Assembly (NCBI GenBank): GCA_003833135.1
Contig: QZLH01000614.1
Location: 8,825-56,815 of the forward strand
Direction of reading: 5' to 3'
Source: Oehlia diaphana
Lineage: Eukaryota; Glomeromycota; Glomeromycetes; Glomerales; Glomeraceae
DNA length: 47,991 nucleotides
The notes beneath the pieces were generated by a model, which worked only from the letters and a program-made list of their open reading frames with translations, had not been told where the DNA came from and did not search any database. This document shows, one piece after another, positions 19,910-31,762 of the stretch; the stretch's first letter is position 1, and each line of letters begins with the position of its first letter. Both the position numbers and the translations under genes were made by a program.

Positions 19910-20918
19910 TAGATATATACAGTTAAAGAAATCGATGGTACACAAGGCATTAGCTCGGAATTTTTATATGGGGTAAAGATGGTACACAAACGTATTTTAT
20001 TACATTTTTCATTAGATTGCATCAAACAACGAATGACATATCACTTCTACTATGAGATATTTGAATTTCTTGCTAAGGGAGGGATCGGTACGGTTTATAA
20101 AACTATATTGAAAGATGGTCAGTTATATTATTTGAAATATAATAATAAATATGATGGATGAGTATTATTTAAAGATTCACAAGGCATTAACTCGGAATCT
20201 CATACAAGGTAAAGATTATTATTATTATTATGGCACACAAACGTATTTTATTAATCAAAATGATATATTTTTCATTAGATTAAACGACGAATGACATATA
20301 ACTTTTGAATGGATCGAATATGCGTTATTTTAATTTCTTGCTAAGGGAGGTGATCGGCACGGTTTATAAAACTATATTGAAGGATGGTGAAACATAAGTA
20401 TGATAATTAAGGAGCTTTACCGGTTTGAAGTTGATGGTAAAATATTTTTATAAGTGAATTTTAGTATAATAACGTATAAAAATATATTTTTCATTAAATT
20501 AAATTGCATTAAACGACAAATGATGAATGGATCGAATATGAACGTTTAATTTCTTGCTAAAGGAGGCCCGGTAAGGAAACTATATTAAGGGATGGCTATA
20601 TTATTTAAAACATAAATATGGTGGAATAGTATTCACAAGGGCGAAGCAAGTGTTATTATTTGGTATTTTGTTGATCAAAAATATATTTTTCATTGCATCA
20701 AACAACGAATGTTGTATCATCAGTTATTAAGTTGTACGATATGTTTAACAAATAATCTTCATGAACTTTGCAGATAATAAAATTATCCTGGATAAATATC
20801 ATCGTGATATCTCATGAAAAATGACTAATTTATTGAAATTTTCATATTAATAACGAAATATTTAACATTTGTATTACTTGATTTTGTTAAATATAGGATC
20901 AGAAAATTAATCGAATTT

Positions 20919-21023
20919 TTAGATTACACGCGAGAATTTACTATTTATTCGTTCGGAATGATAACGATGAAGCATTTCCTTTTCATCCTCCGAATTATTA
21001 ACAATAAGAATTTGTCGAGGCAT
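20919..21023 (-). CDS. Small open frame, 34 codons, possible first exon
   Basis: Starts ATG at 21023 and reads MPRQILIVNNSEDEKEMLHR then YHSERINSKFSRVI before a TAA. Its composition is more balanced than the surroundings, and the last codons (cgc gtgtaatc) could conceal a weak donor. It might be the first exon of a gene whose remainder has decayed toward the kinase array, or chance. No domain is visible. Confidence 0.2.
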   Translation of the reverse strand: MPRQILIVNNSEDEKEMLHRYHSERINSKFSRVI

Positions 21024-21816
21024 AATCACTCTTGTTCATATTGGGGAGGTCGTCCGAATACTATCTGTTTATAAAGATGATTAAAGATGACTATTAAATC
21101 GTGATTAAAAATTGACGAGAAAGATAAATATAATCGTCAAATTTTATTTTTTGTATCGTCTTCAAAGATCCTGCAAGTTATTTGTTGTACTTTTACAAGC
21201 AGATTATTTAAAAAAAATCCGTTAATCGAAAAAAAATTGAAAAAATATTTTTTTTTTTGTTTACCATTGTATACCATTAAATCATAGACATTTTCTTAGC
21301 CCGGAGCTTAGCCTAAAAAAATCATCGATGTTTTTTTTTAGTTGTAAATAAAAAGTCGAGATTTAGTAAAAATACAATTGTGCGACAAATTTTACGGCTT
21401 AATCTTCTTGTATCGTCATTGAAAAGATAAATTTTGTGCATGATTCATCAACTTTTTGGCAAAAAAAAAAAAAAAAAATCCCTCAAATTATCAACAGTGT
21501 AACCTATGCAGCTTACTGTATGCACGACTGCGGATTTTGGTGCCCCTTGAAAAGATCGTTGGTTCTTTCGGTAATTTACGTGTTAAGGATCTAACGTAAG
21601 ATAATAAGCACTTCCGATACTCATACTATTCGTTTATGTTCTTATTGTTGCACCACGTTATGTTATACAAAAATTCTTTCAAAGAGGAAATTGAAAAATG
21701 AAAAATAAGTAAATTTTTTGTTACACAATGAATTAACATATTTGGAACTTCACTATTTGTTGTTTGATTATAAAAAGATAAGTTCGATAGACATAGTATT
21801 TAATTTATAATTGGCT

Positions 21817-21835
21817 AAAAAAAAAAAAAAAAAAA

Positions 21836-21868
<33 letters not shown>
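21817..21868. repeat. A23/T29 homopolymer palindrome
   Basis: Twenty-three A followed by 29 T, able to fold on itself. Similar but shorter T-run/A-run junctions occur just before several genes in this window. Confidence 0.9.
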
Positions 21869-22606
21869 GATGCGTTCGATATAACATGTACCACTATTTA
21901 CATTGTTTATTTTTACACAAGCACAAAAGTTTTGTACTAATATTTGTTTGTCATCGGACCATTCGGAGCGCACAATTATTGTTATTTATATAATTTTAAA
22001 CGATATCTCTTTATCAAGAGAAAATTCTTCTTAAATTCTAACAAAAAATATTATGTTACACAATTTAGTCATCATTAATTAATTACTACCTGTTTGTTGT
22101 ATCTTACGGAAACGGTACGATTTTCTGGGATAACGTGATTATCTGGCGGAATGTTTTGAAATGATAGAAATGATTTAAGCATTTAAGGATAAACTTTCAC
22201 ATGAATATATATCTAAAGGATGTGATTAAAAATACCATGGTGATGCCTACTTCGTTCAGTTGAATATCAGTTGAATATAATTAATATAATAAATTTTGAT
22301 CATCAAATTTCATTTAATTATCATTTAAAAGAATACGTAAATAAATATTTTTTTTAAGTTAGATCATCCAATTTATATTGATTCATATTATAAAAATAAA
22401 AACCTATAAAACTAATGACCTAAATATAATATTTAAAGTTAAAATTTGAGCCTGAGAAATTTTTTTTTAAAAAAAATTTTTTTTTTTATCATTTCTTTTT
22501 TTTAAAAAAAAAAAATTCAAAAGTTTTTATATATTCATTTAATTATTTATTTATTTAATTAATTATTTATGTTTTTTTTATTTCTTTTGAAAAATTAAAA
22601 TTCATC

Positions 22607-23878
22607 ATGTTTATTAAAAAGCTTCCTTATATTTGTCAACAAATGAGAAAGAAGGAATATGATACTTCTTCGAATGAAAAGATCTTGAACGAAAAAGTTC
22701 TTAATGAAAAACCTAAAAATCCGTCAGTATATGTTTTTCAAAGAGCTCAAGGTGATTTCACATTAGTATCAAAACACAAATTTCGAAAATTTCAATATAT
22801 ACTTCATCATACATGCGCTACGACCACGACCGCAACCATATGCCACACAAAAAAGTCATGTGAACATTTCTTTAATGATAATATATTAAAGTCGGATTTA
22901 TATTACGATATTTGTTCTGGTATAGAAAATTCTCAATCAAAATTATCTTGTTTCATTAAATTCTCGAAAAATCCTAATTGCTTTTTAGTCAAAAAATATA
23001 TTAATAAGGAATTAAATTTGGGATTATATGCTCTTAGAGATATTTACGAGGGGGATGAATTATCAATATGTAATAATATTGATAATTTATTTGAAATATT
23101 TAATGAATTTAATTTATTATTCCCTAAAGAATTGAACCCTTTTAAAATAAATTTTTTACGTTCACTTTATTTAGAAAAATTAATAGAGAAATTAAATATT
23201 CATGATTTAGATAATTTTGAATTGAATTCTCTTAATATTTCTTTGGAAGAAAGAAATTTTTTAAATAATCATCCAGATTTGATTTCAATCACTCAATCAC
23301 TTGAATATTCAATATTATCACATTTCTCCTCATCTAATCTTTACCCTTCAAAATTATTAAATTCATTAAAAAGTAAAAATAATTTAAATAAAATTACTTT
23401 AGTATCACTCACAAAAACCACTTTAAAATTATTTAATTTAAAAAATGATTATTATAATCAAATTTATTTGATCCTTTCTTTAGAACATTTCTCTGTTACA
23501 CTTTCACAAAAACTTTCCATGTTATTAAATTCTTATCGTTTATTCTTACTTTGGATAAATTGTGAGCATAAATTTACTTATGCTTCTCGTATTGAACAAT
23601 TTATCATTTGTTATGTAATTTCTATTAATTCTTTGATGGAAAGTTGGATTTCAATTAATGATTGGGCTAAATTATTAATAAGTATTGATGTTTTAATAGG
23701 GAATTGTGATGATGATATATCAGAAGAATTGAAATGTGAGAAATTTATTGAAAGGTTCAAATATTTACAATTAAGATGTTTGGAGTGTGTGGAATTCAAG
23801 TGCATGGTTACTTTATGCGCCCATTATAAATTTTTAAATGAGATTTGTGATAAATTTAAAATAAACAAATTAATCTAA
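22607..23878 (+). CDS. SET-domain-like protein (SET3/SETD5-type, divergent)
   Basis: A single exon of 423 residues. The clearest signal is at residues 112-155: LSCFIKFSKNPNC followed about 15 residues later by LGLYALRDIYEGDELSI. This has the order of the C-terminal half of a SET domain, where an RFI-x-x-S-C-x-PN block is followed by a '-rdI--GdEL' strand. Upstream, YYDICSG fits the preceding strand. The usual NHSC or RRSC motif is altered (KFSKNPN) and no N-terminal SET strands can be placed with confidence, so methyltransferase activity is doubtful. Residues 160-423 are Leu/Asn-rich and helical with no recognisable domain. A second ATG (residue 13) is an equally possible start. SET3-like proteins act in chromatin; a nuclear role here is inference. 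T/A run pairs precede the gene. Confidence 0.55.
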   Translation: MFIKKLPYICQQMRKKEYDTSSNEKILNEKVLNEKPKNPSVYVFQRAQGDFTLVSKHKFRKFQYILHHTCATTTTATICHTKKSCEHFFNDNILKSDLYYDICSGIENSQSKLSCFIKFSKNPNCFLVKKYINKELNLGLYALRDIYEGDELSICNNIDNLFEIFNEFNLLFPKELNPFKINFLRSLYLEKLIEKLNIHDLDNFELNSLNISLEERNFLNNHPDLISITQSLEYSILSHFSSSNLYPSKLLNSLKSKNNLNKITLVSLTKTTLKLFNLKNDYYNQIYLILSLEHFSVTLSQKLSMLLNSYRLFLLWINCEHKFTYASRIEQFIICYVISINSLMESWISINDWAKLLISIDVLIGNCDDDISEELKCEKFIERFKYLQLRCLECVEFKCMVTLCAHYKFLNEICDKFKINKLI

Positions 23879-24195
23879 TTTATTGTAATTATTGTAATCA
23901 ATTATAATTAATATAGTATATAATATATATATATATATAATATTTATATTTTGTATTAAAATAAAAAATATATATACATTTGACATTATTTAATATTTTA
24001 AGCACTGATGAGATTATCGTTTCTTGTACAATTTGTTATTTCAACGATTTTCATGTTTCATATTTAAATATCAAACGGGAACGGAATTTGAATTTAAGCG
24101 CTATATAAAAAATCCATTATCTGTTATATCAGAAGGTAAGTTTAGGTTATATCTGATTTTTTGTTTATATTAGATACCTTAATAATACCAGTTAT

Positions 24196-24353
24196 TAAAA
24201 TTTACTTGCGGACTTGCAAATATTGTAAATATTGCAGGAATTTTGTGGAAATATCCAAAAAATTTCCTTGCGAAATCCACATATGCATTTTTAAATTTTA
24301 CAAGTGGAAAAAAAAAATCACATGCGTCCCGCAAGCTCCACAAGTAAACTTTA
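24196..24353. repeat. Inverted-repeat element (MITE-like)
   Basis: The left end taaaatttacttgcggacttgc and the reverse complement of the right end, taaagtttacttgtggagcttgc, match over about 22 bases with few differences. The interior is weakly self-complementary. Two overlapping open frames on opposite strands (24161-24370) are a by-product of the palindrome. No certain target duplication was found. Confidence 0.5.
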
Positions 24354-25654
24354 GACACTAAATAATGCAAGCTAAAGCGTTCACGTATTCTTTAATCCTT
24401 GTTCGACCAGAGATCAAAAAACAAAACATCCACCCTTCTATCTCAAAATTGTCGTCTAACGTATTAATCAAATGTAACGCCAATATTTTAATTATCAATT
24501 AAAATATAAAAATTATGTCCTTTTTAAGTATACAAAATATTTACCAATCGTTTGCACTTTATTGTACTTTCTCAAATATATATTGAGTTTCACGAATCCT
24601 GATACCATAGTGTACATAACAATCCTAAATCCAGACAATTTTTGGGTATATCAGATATGATATTAGTAATTCTGGCTAAAAGTCATGTGATGATTTTTAC
24701 TCAGTATTATTAGGTATTTTGGCACTAATAATTAGTAACAAATAGATTTCATACACTGAAAAATTCTAAAAGTAAAGGGCATAATTTATTTTACATAATA
24801 GTAAAATTTTGTATTTTACTAATTTTGCTATTTAAATAATAAAAGTGGTAAAGTATATAATAAATAATAATAAATATAAATAAAATTTCATATATTGAAA
24901 AAATTCAAAATTTTCTAAATGTTATAAAATATATTTAAAATACAATATATTAAATTATTAATTAAATTTTTAGATGTTATATTAAAAAAATACTATAATT
25001 AAAAGGAATATTATAATTTAATATAACATTTAATATTACAATAAAATCTTGTTTACTTATAATAAAGGTCACTGTAGAAAATTGTCCTTTTATTAATGAT
25101 TTTTACCTTACTTTTTTCTTAAATTCTATTGGTTAATTAGCTAAAAAGTAATAATAACATAAAATTTTCTTTTATAACAAAATATTTTATATATGATTTT
25201 TATCTTAAGCCTGAAAGTAACCTTATTGAAAGACATATTACAATAATATTATTACTTATATTTTTTAAGATATGGATTTAAAATATAACTTAAAATAAAA
25301 TACCATATTTTGCAAAAAATAAAAATAATATATTTGATATGATTTTAGCCAGAATTATGAAAATTTTATAGGATTCTGCCTATTATTAAGAAAAGTCAGT
25401 AGGTCACCCTATAGCCTAAATTAAGGTTTACATATAAAACTCTTTAAAAATTCTATTATAATAGGAAATTTTATTTACATTATTATAATTTATTTCTTTT
25501 TAATTAATTAATAGAATTTAAAAAAATTCTAAAGTAAAGTTTCATATGAAGTAAAATTTTTATTAATAATCTATAAGTTTTATTTTAACTAATATTAATG
25601 TAAAAAAGTATTTATATATTATAATATGTAGTAGGATCTTACTAATTTGCTCTT

Positions 25655-25719
25655 TGGGTAAAATCACCCAGGTGATTTCACTTATATATAAATTTATTAA
25701 AATCAGGTGATTTTGCCCA
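25655..25719. repeat. Hairpin, 14-bp arms
   Basis: TGGGTAAAATCACC at the left and GGTGATTTTGCCCA at the right are complementary with one mismatch and enclose about 37 bases; a nested ccaggtgatt lies inside. This is probably a foldback relic. Confidence 0.5.
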
Positions 25720-28700
25720 TAATAAATTATGTATAAAATTTTAATTTGATCTGCATATAAAAATAAATTTTTATGAATACATTTATTATGAATAGAAAAA
25801 TTTATAATCACACTACATCATATATATGATTTATATGATAACCCTTGATACTACTATTAAAGTTAAAAATAATTAAAATTATACTAAAATTATAATAAAC
25901 TAAAGATAAAATTAAATGAGATTAAATGGGTTAAAATGAATCAAAACTAAAGAAAAGATAAATAAATAACCAAAATTATAATAAAACTAAATCAAATATA
26001 AGTAAAAATAAATCGTATAAAGAAAATAAAAAATCTTAATTAAAGGAAAAGTTGTCCAAAAAGAAATTCAAAAAAGAAATTCAAAGAAAAAATCAAAAAA
26101 ACCTGAAAAAGTAACATGAAAAGAAATCCAAAGAAACAAAAATCCAAAAAATGATCCAAGAAAAAACCCAATAAAATCCAATAAAACTCAAGAAATCTAA
26201 AGAAAAGATTTAAGAAAAAAATCAAAAGAAATATAATAAAACCTAAGAAGAAATTCAAAGAAAAAGTTTAAGGAAAAATCCAGCCAAAATAGAAGAAATC
26301 AAAATAAAAAATAAAACTGGTTAGTTACTGTAAAGAAAATAAATTTGAAATTCTGAAAAACTTGAAACTTACCATTTATTACATTTATTAGAATACCAAA
26401 GTTAAAAAATCTACAAAAAGAAAATGAGTAAGAAACAATAGAAAATAAAAAAGTAAACAAATATTATAAAAAAAAAGCTTACCTTCAAAAGATTAAGAAG
26501 AAAGAAAAGGCATTAAAGAGCATTAATAATTGTTAAAAGTCATTAAAAGTTGTCAAAAAATGTTGAAAGATGTTAAAGAACGTTAAAAAAAAGTTATTTA
26601 TTATTTGATAAACAAATAACTGATAAACAAAAAAATAATCAGATAATATCATCTATGTTAAATAAATTTATTATTATTATAAAATAATAAAAATTAATAA
26701 GTGATATCATTTCAACGATTTCACACTGAGTGAAAATTAGTTATAATCTATATAGTATAATATATATATAAATTTATAAAAAATTTTCTTAATATTTAAT
26801 AAAAATATACAATATTAATGTACAAACTAGTTTAATACTGTTATATTATCTGTTATTAAATGCAAATAAACTTAATATATAGTAACTTTTAAAATACAAT
26901 AATTACTTTTATTCTGCTTAGTTTAATATACTTATAAAAATACTCATTATATTATTTAAAAAGTTATTGTTAAACTATTATATTATGAGTAAAATCAACT
27001 ATATTAGTCATAATTATTATTAATAAATATATAAATTATAGCAAATTATAGTATTATATTATATCTATTTATAATAATTCAGAAAATCAATTATTGATAT
27101 TACTAGTATAATTAAATAAACAAAATGCAAAAGTATAAATTAGTCAAAGTTAATATTAATATTATTAAGCATAGCAAACATTCCTATTTTATCACAGTTT
27201 TACTGATCATTTGCCAATTATTTATCAATCATTTATTCAAATATATTACATACTATAAAATATAAATGTTATATTTAAAATTTTTACTTAATAATATATG
27301 CTCAAATTTGCAAAAAAAACTTAAATTTAGTTATAATTTGTTGTATATTAAATATTATTATAATTGGATTATTATTGAATATTTTTATTTTTATTTTTAT
27401 TTATTTTTTTTTTTTAATGATTTATATATGCTTTATTGATATTAAGTTTATATACCATATAAACAAATTATCATGAGCTATATCCAGCAGGATGCAATCA
27501 TCAAAAATTGAATATTTTTATTTAGTAGCAACTTTTTTTAACTTTTATTATTATTTTAAATTTTTATTAAATTTTAATGAATTGTTAGCATATGTTTTAT
27601 GATATTATTTATTAAATTTTGTGATTTTTTATGTTATAGCAATATAAAAAAATTATATTAATAATTACATAATTAAAATTATATGATAATTTAGTACTTA
27701 TTTTAGATTTCCATTATTTTTTTATCACATTATTTTAAAATTATTTATGGCTTTTCAACAAGTTTTTAAAATCTGATCAGTAAATGATTGGCAAAGTAAT
27801 ATAAATATATTCACTATACTATACTATTATACTATCTGCCATCTGATGCAAATAAATTTAATATATAATAATTCTTAATATACAATAATTACTGTTATTT
27901 TACTTGGCAAAAAAATATAAATTTATAATTTAAAGCAAAATATTATTTTATTTATTAATTTTAAAATCAATTCAATTTAAAATAAAAGTTAAAAGGATCT
28001 TATATTTATATATTTTATTATAATACTAACTAATAATCTATAATTTATTATAATTTATATGATTTATATTTAATTTAATCTATCAATAAATATAATTATA
28101 TTTAAATTAAATATTAATTATATCTAATAATAACTAAATAAATATTTATGTAATTACAATTAAAATTATTATATAATTTTAGCAGGATTTTTCAATTTTA
28201 TTATTACTAATATATTTCAATAAATTAAATTCTCTAATTTTTTTAGCAATCTTATCTATAATTTATAAAATAATTGCAAAAAACTAATTTTTAAAATTTT
28301 TAAATTTAACTAAATTTATTCTTTATTTTATTATAATAAAGTTAAATTATAAGTTATTTTATATTATTATATATATCTAAAATATTAATAGAATCTTAAA
28401 TATCTTTTATTTAACTTACAAATAATTGAATAAATTAATATATAATAAAATGTATTATTTACAATAACTTAATTAATATTAATGTATAATTTTAATACTA
28501 TTTTTTTTTTATAAAAATGTTAAATCATATACCATTTTATTAGAATATATTTGGATTATATAATAATTACAATTATTCTATAAATGATACTTTCAGCTTC
28601 TGGCCAGTCTGATTAAACATTAGATATTATATTGCAAATAAATTAAGAATAAAATTAAATAGTAAAAGCAAATTAAAATAAAATACTATAAACTAAAAAT

Positions 28701-28879
28701 TACACCAAAATAAAATATTATAAACTAAATATTAAACCAAAATACTATACTATAAATTAAAATTAAATTAAAAGAAAAATAAAAGTAAAATAATATTATA
28801 AATAAGATTAAAATTAAATGAGAATAATAAAAAATTAGAATTATTATTATTTTTTTTTTTTTTAAAAGTATTATTCCAA

Positions 28880-29580
28880 TAATTTTTTGCTTATATATAA
28901 TGTAATCTTATTAAACTTCTTCTTTATTAAAATCTAATCCTCACATATGTATTTCTTTATAAAGGTATCTATTGATTTTTTTATCAAAGAAATTGATTTT
29001 TGTATTTGATCTGTTTTTCTTGTTTACATATCTTTTGCTTTATTTGATAGTTAATTTAAATTGTTCTTTATTTTGAATTCTAAAGTAATTTTATCTATTC
29101 AAGTAATGCCTTTTTTTTTTCATAAAATAACTTATTCACATCTTAGTTTCTATATTTTAAATGTTAAAATGAACCAAATTAAAATATTGGCCATAAGTAT
29201 CTGTGCCTCAGTAAAAGATATCTTAAAATCTTTTTGTAATTTGTTATTAAGAAAATTTTAACTTTCATTTCCAATACCAAATGTTAGAACTTTTAGAATT
29301 TTTCTGACCTTGCTGTAACTCTTAACATATCTTATAATACATTTTTAATAAAATCTTCATCTTAATATCTAATTAGCATTTGTTTTAAATATATAATTAT
29401 AGATTCTTCTATTGTAATCTTCAAAATTTTTTGCCAAGTCAATTTATAGGCTTGACATTCAAATAAGTGATTTTAATTTTCCTTCTTATTACAGTTTATA
29501 ATGCATTTCATCTTCTTATAAAGCTTTGGCTTAATTTTAATACTATTAGATTTTTCTTATCAAAATAAATATAATATATA
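28880..29580 (-). pseudogene. Decayed retroelement, C-terminal part
   Basis: On the minus strand the sequence from about 29520 down reads INCNKKEN-(stop)-NHLFECQAYKLTWQ, then KILKITIEESI, and further on, in shifting frames, KDFKISFTEAQILMANIL. A C-x-C/K-KE-L-HLFEC element with a following helical tail is the arrangement found at the end of non-LTR retroelement reverse-transcriptase proteins, including ones common in Rhizophagus. Several stops and frameshifts show that it is dead. Boundaries are approximate, and no upstream reverse-transcriptase core could be read in the surrounding AT-rich sequence. Confidence 0.5.
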
Positions 29581-29879
29581 ATTATTTAAATTTTATTATT
29601 ATAATAAAGAAGTTTACTTTTAAAATTAATATTAAGTTTAGTAAAATCCAATTTTAAAAAATCAAAAAATCTAAAAAATCTATAAATAATGATTGTTAGT
29701 ATTATAAAACTAACTTATTATAATAAACTATATAGTTTATCTAAAAATTCTATTTCAAATAAATCATTTTCTAAAAGATTTTTAAAATTTAAAAATTTAT
29801 TTATATAAATTGCTTGAAGATATATTATATATTATTATTTGAAATATAGTAATAAATATTCTATTATTATTATTATATA

Positions 29880-30039
29880 TGGGCGCTTTGCAGTAGAAAG
29901 GGGACGAAATTACTAAAAAAAATAAAAAATGAGTTAATATAAAATCTGAACAAATTATAGCATTTAGAATATTTTTGGCATATAAAAGAAAATTTGAATT
30001 TTTTTAGTAGTTTCGTCCCTTTCTACTGCAAAGCGCCCA
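29880..30039. mobile_element. 160-bp MITE with long near-perfect TIRs
   Basis: The ends are TGGGCGCTTTGCAGTAGAAA and its complement; pairing continues for about 40 bases with few mismatches (gggacgaaa-tactaaaaaaa). Flanks are TATA on both sides, compatible with a TA target duplication as made by Tc1/mariner-type transposases, although a run of TA makes this hard to prove. The interior is AT-rich with no frame. Confidence 0.8.
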
Positions 30040-31055
30040 TATATTAATTAATTCTTTTCTTTTTTTTTTATCCATTTATTTTATCTTATATATTATTTTT
30101 ACAAGTTTGTTTTTTAATTTAATAGCAATAGATATAAATATCATATATTTTTTTCTTTTTTATTTTTTCTTCTAATTTTTTTTTTTTTATAAAAAATTTT
30201 GAGATCTGAATTTATTTGTAATTAAAAGTATTTTTTTTTAGATTTTATAATTTTATGATAAAAGTACAATTTTTTACTTCTATTTTGTTTTTATTTTTAC
30301 CTTTATTTCTAATTTTTTTCTTTTTTTTTTTTAATAAATTCTTTATTTAGGAATACAGTACAATTACCTGCAAGATAAGTTTTTTATTTTTATTACTCTT
30401 TCTTTATTTTTATTCTTTATCTTTCCATTTATTTTAATTATCTTTTATCTTTATTTATTAGCTATTCTAATAAAAATATAAATTTATTTTAAATTCATAA
30501 TATTTTTTATTTTCTAGTATTATATTTAATTTAATCTTTTCTTCTTATTAAATGTGACAACCAATTAAATTATAATAGTATACTTTTCTAACTTTTGATC
30601 AACATTATTTATAAATCACATGATTTTATTAAATGTAATATAAGATTTTCCTTCTTTAATAATTATATAATTATCAGTTATTATAATATTATAGCAAAAT
30701 TATATATAATGTGCTATATATTTAATAAAAAAAAATTTTATCAATCTAAAGTTATGAGTTAAATAAATAATTGAATTTTTATTAAATTAAAGTTATTTTA
30801 ATTAATAAATATTAATAAATATTAATATTATATTAGAAATCAAATATATTGATTAAAAAAATTAATTTTTATATTAAACAAAAACTATATATTTAATAAA
30901 TTACACAGTTTTTGTCAATCTAAACTATTAATTTTAATAATAATTCGTTTTATTTTTCTATTCCAACCATATTATTTATATAAAAATTTATACTGTAACG
31001 GGAAAAGTCAGAATTTGTTAATAATTAACATTTCTTTTACATTTTTATATCCAAC
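30040..31055. other. AT-rich intergenic sequence, no gene
   Basis: Runs of T with short AT words; an ATCACATGAT site at 30615-30624. Nothing codes convincingly. Confidence 0.4.
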
Positions 31056-31059
31056 TAAT

Positions 31060-31530
31060 AATTACGTTATTTAAATTCCTGCAAGTACTGATACGAATCA
31101 TTGACAGTTTTCAAAGCTACTTTATATAGCCCATTTCTTCCACTTTCTTGAAGATGGTTTATAGGCCCAACGTGGAAATTGATTTCACCCCTTACAATGA
31201 AGTTAAAATCATTGAATTCTGTAAATAGAATCCTCTCCAAATAATCTAGAGGCCTTGACATCGGATTGTAAACGTTGGATAATTTGATCAAAGCATTTGA
31301 TTTCCACTAGACCAATTCCCAAAATTGGATTTAAAATTTTTGGTTTCGCAATCCTGGCATTATTTATCTGGACCTTTGAATCTTTGTTTAGTATACTGGT
31401 ATATATTCTTTATAAAAGGCGAGATTCTACTGTATATATCCGTAAATGATCTGCTTTTAAGAAATCTAATAAATCTATCTTATGTTGTAATACGTGGCGA
31501 AGTCTAATGAAAATCGTTTCCATCTACCAT
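31060..31530 (-). pseudogene. Partial duplicate of kinase pseudogene (N-terminal part)
   Basis: The minus strand reads RPLDYLERILFTEF and later VALKTVNDSYQYLQEFK, matching the second, longer pseudogene at 32730-34310 (PLNYLKCVPFTEF; VALKTVNDSHQYLQEF). The glycine-loop block EGGFGCVESAIWNLG between them is missing or scrambled here. The upstream stretch (31300-31400) and the still earlier gatggaa(c)gattttcatta block (31500-31530) also match the other copy. It is a truncated, mutated segmental copy. Confidence 0.7.
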
Positions 31531-31762
31531 TTATATCAAATAATAATAACTCGGTTATTAAGTAACGAGAGTTGCCAAAATTTGTATTCAATTATTCATT
31601 AGCAACCACTTTAACCTAAATTATACAATATAGAATTATAGAATTTGATCGATTAAATAGGATTAAAATTTTTGTACGGCAGATCGTGCTTTACGAACAA
31701 GATCCTGTTAATTGACGACAAATTCTGCATGTATTGTCCATTAGAGCTTGGACTCAAGTTAA
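31531..31762. other. Short intergenic stretch
   Basis: No feature recognised. Sequence near 31670-31760 is less AT-rich than the surroundings but holds stops in all frames. Confidence 0.3.

Larger units (their letters stand above)
17590..20700 (+). pseudogene. Tandem array of decayed protein-kinase N-lobe exons
   Basis: About a dozen degenerate copies of one segment. The consensus reads as the start of a TKL-type kinase domain: FEWIEYE, FLAKGGFGTVYK (glycine-rich loop), TILKDG, then DGKIVLFKDSQGINSEFYTR followed by gtaaag, which could be a splice donor. Loop copies lie near 17941, 18217, 18490, 18763, 18964, 19028, 19265, 19328, 20068, 20334 and 20550, and there are part copies in between (for example 18007, 19655). 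Three copies between about 18130 and 18890 are nearly identical with a period of about 273 bases; others are older. The best preserved (19979-20161) is open for 60 codons through FLAKGGIGTVYKTILKDGQ. No catalytic HRD or DFG segment is present, so no copy can be an active kinase. Confidence 0.8.
20701..22606. other. Intergenic, no confident gene
   Basis: AT-rich sequence between the kinase array and the SET-like gene. It holds a small minus-strand open frame (20919-21023), a 52-base A/T run pair (21817-21868), and near 22460-22515 a set of T/A run pairs shortly before the next gene. A 33-codon less AT-rich open piece on the minus strand at about 21495-21595 is not recognised. Confidence 0.4.
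23879..28870. other. Extremely AT-rich, gene-free, decayed repeats
   Basis: Five kilobases with no believable gene. Visible structure: an inverted-repeat element (24196-24353), a pair of taattctggctaaaa sequences facing each other (about 24667 and 25350), a hairpin (25655-25719), a T-poor A/purine-biased stretch (about 25860-26480), a second T-poor stretch (28640-28830), and a direct repeat (26840-26925 against 27829-27904, sharing gcaaataaacttaatatata and caataattact). The word gatcatttgccaatt near 27200 returns inverted near 27775. This looks like layered remains of DNA transposons. Confidence 0.5.

Noticed and set aside
24161..24370. Overlapping 66- and 63-codon frames on opposite strands
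   Set aside because: They lie on an inverted-repeat element, where a palindrome naturally opens both strands.
25563..26258. 82- and 72-codon minus-strand frames (Ile/Phe/Leu-rich)
   Set aside because: The second is the complement of the T-poor, A-rich stretch, giving only Phe and Leu; neither shows a domain.
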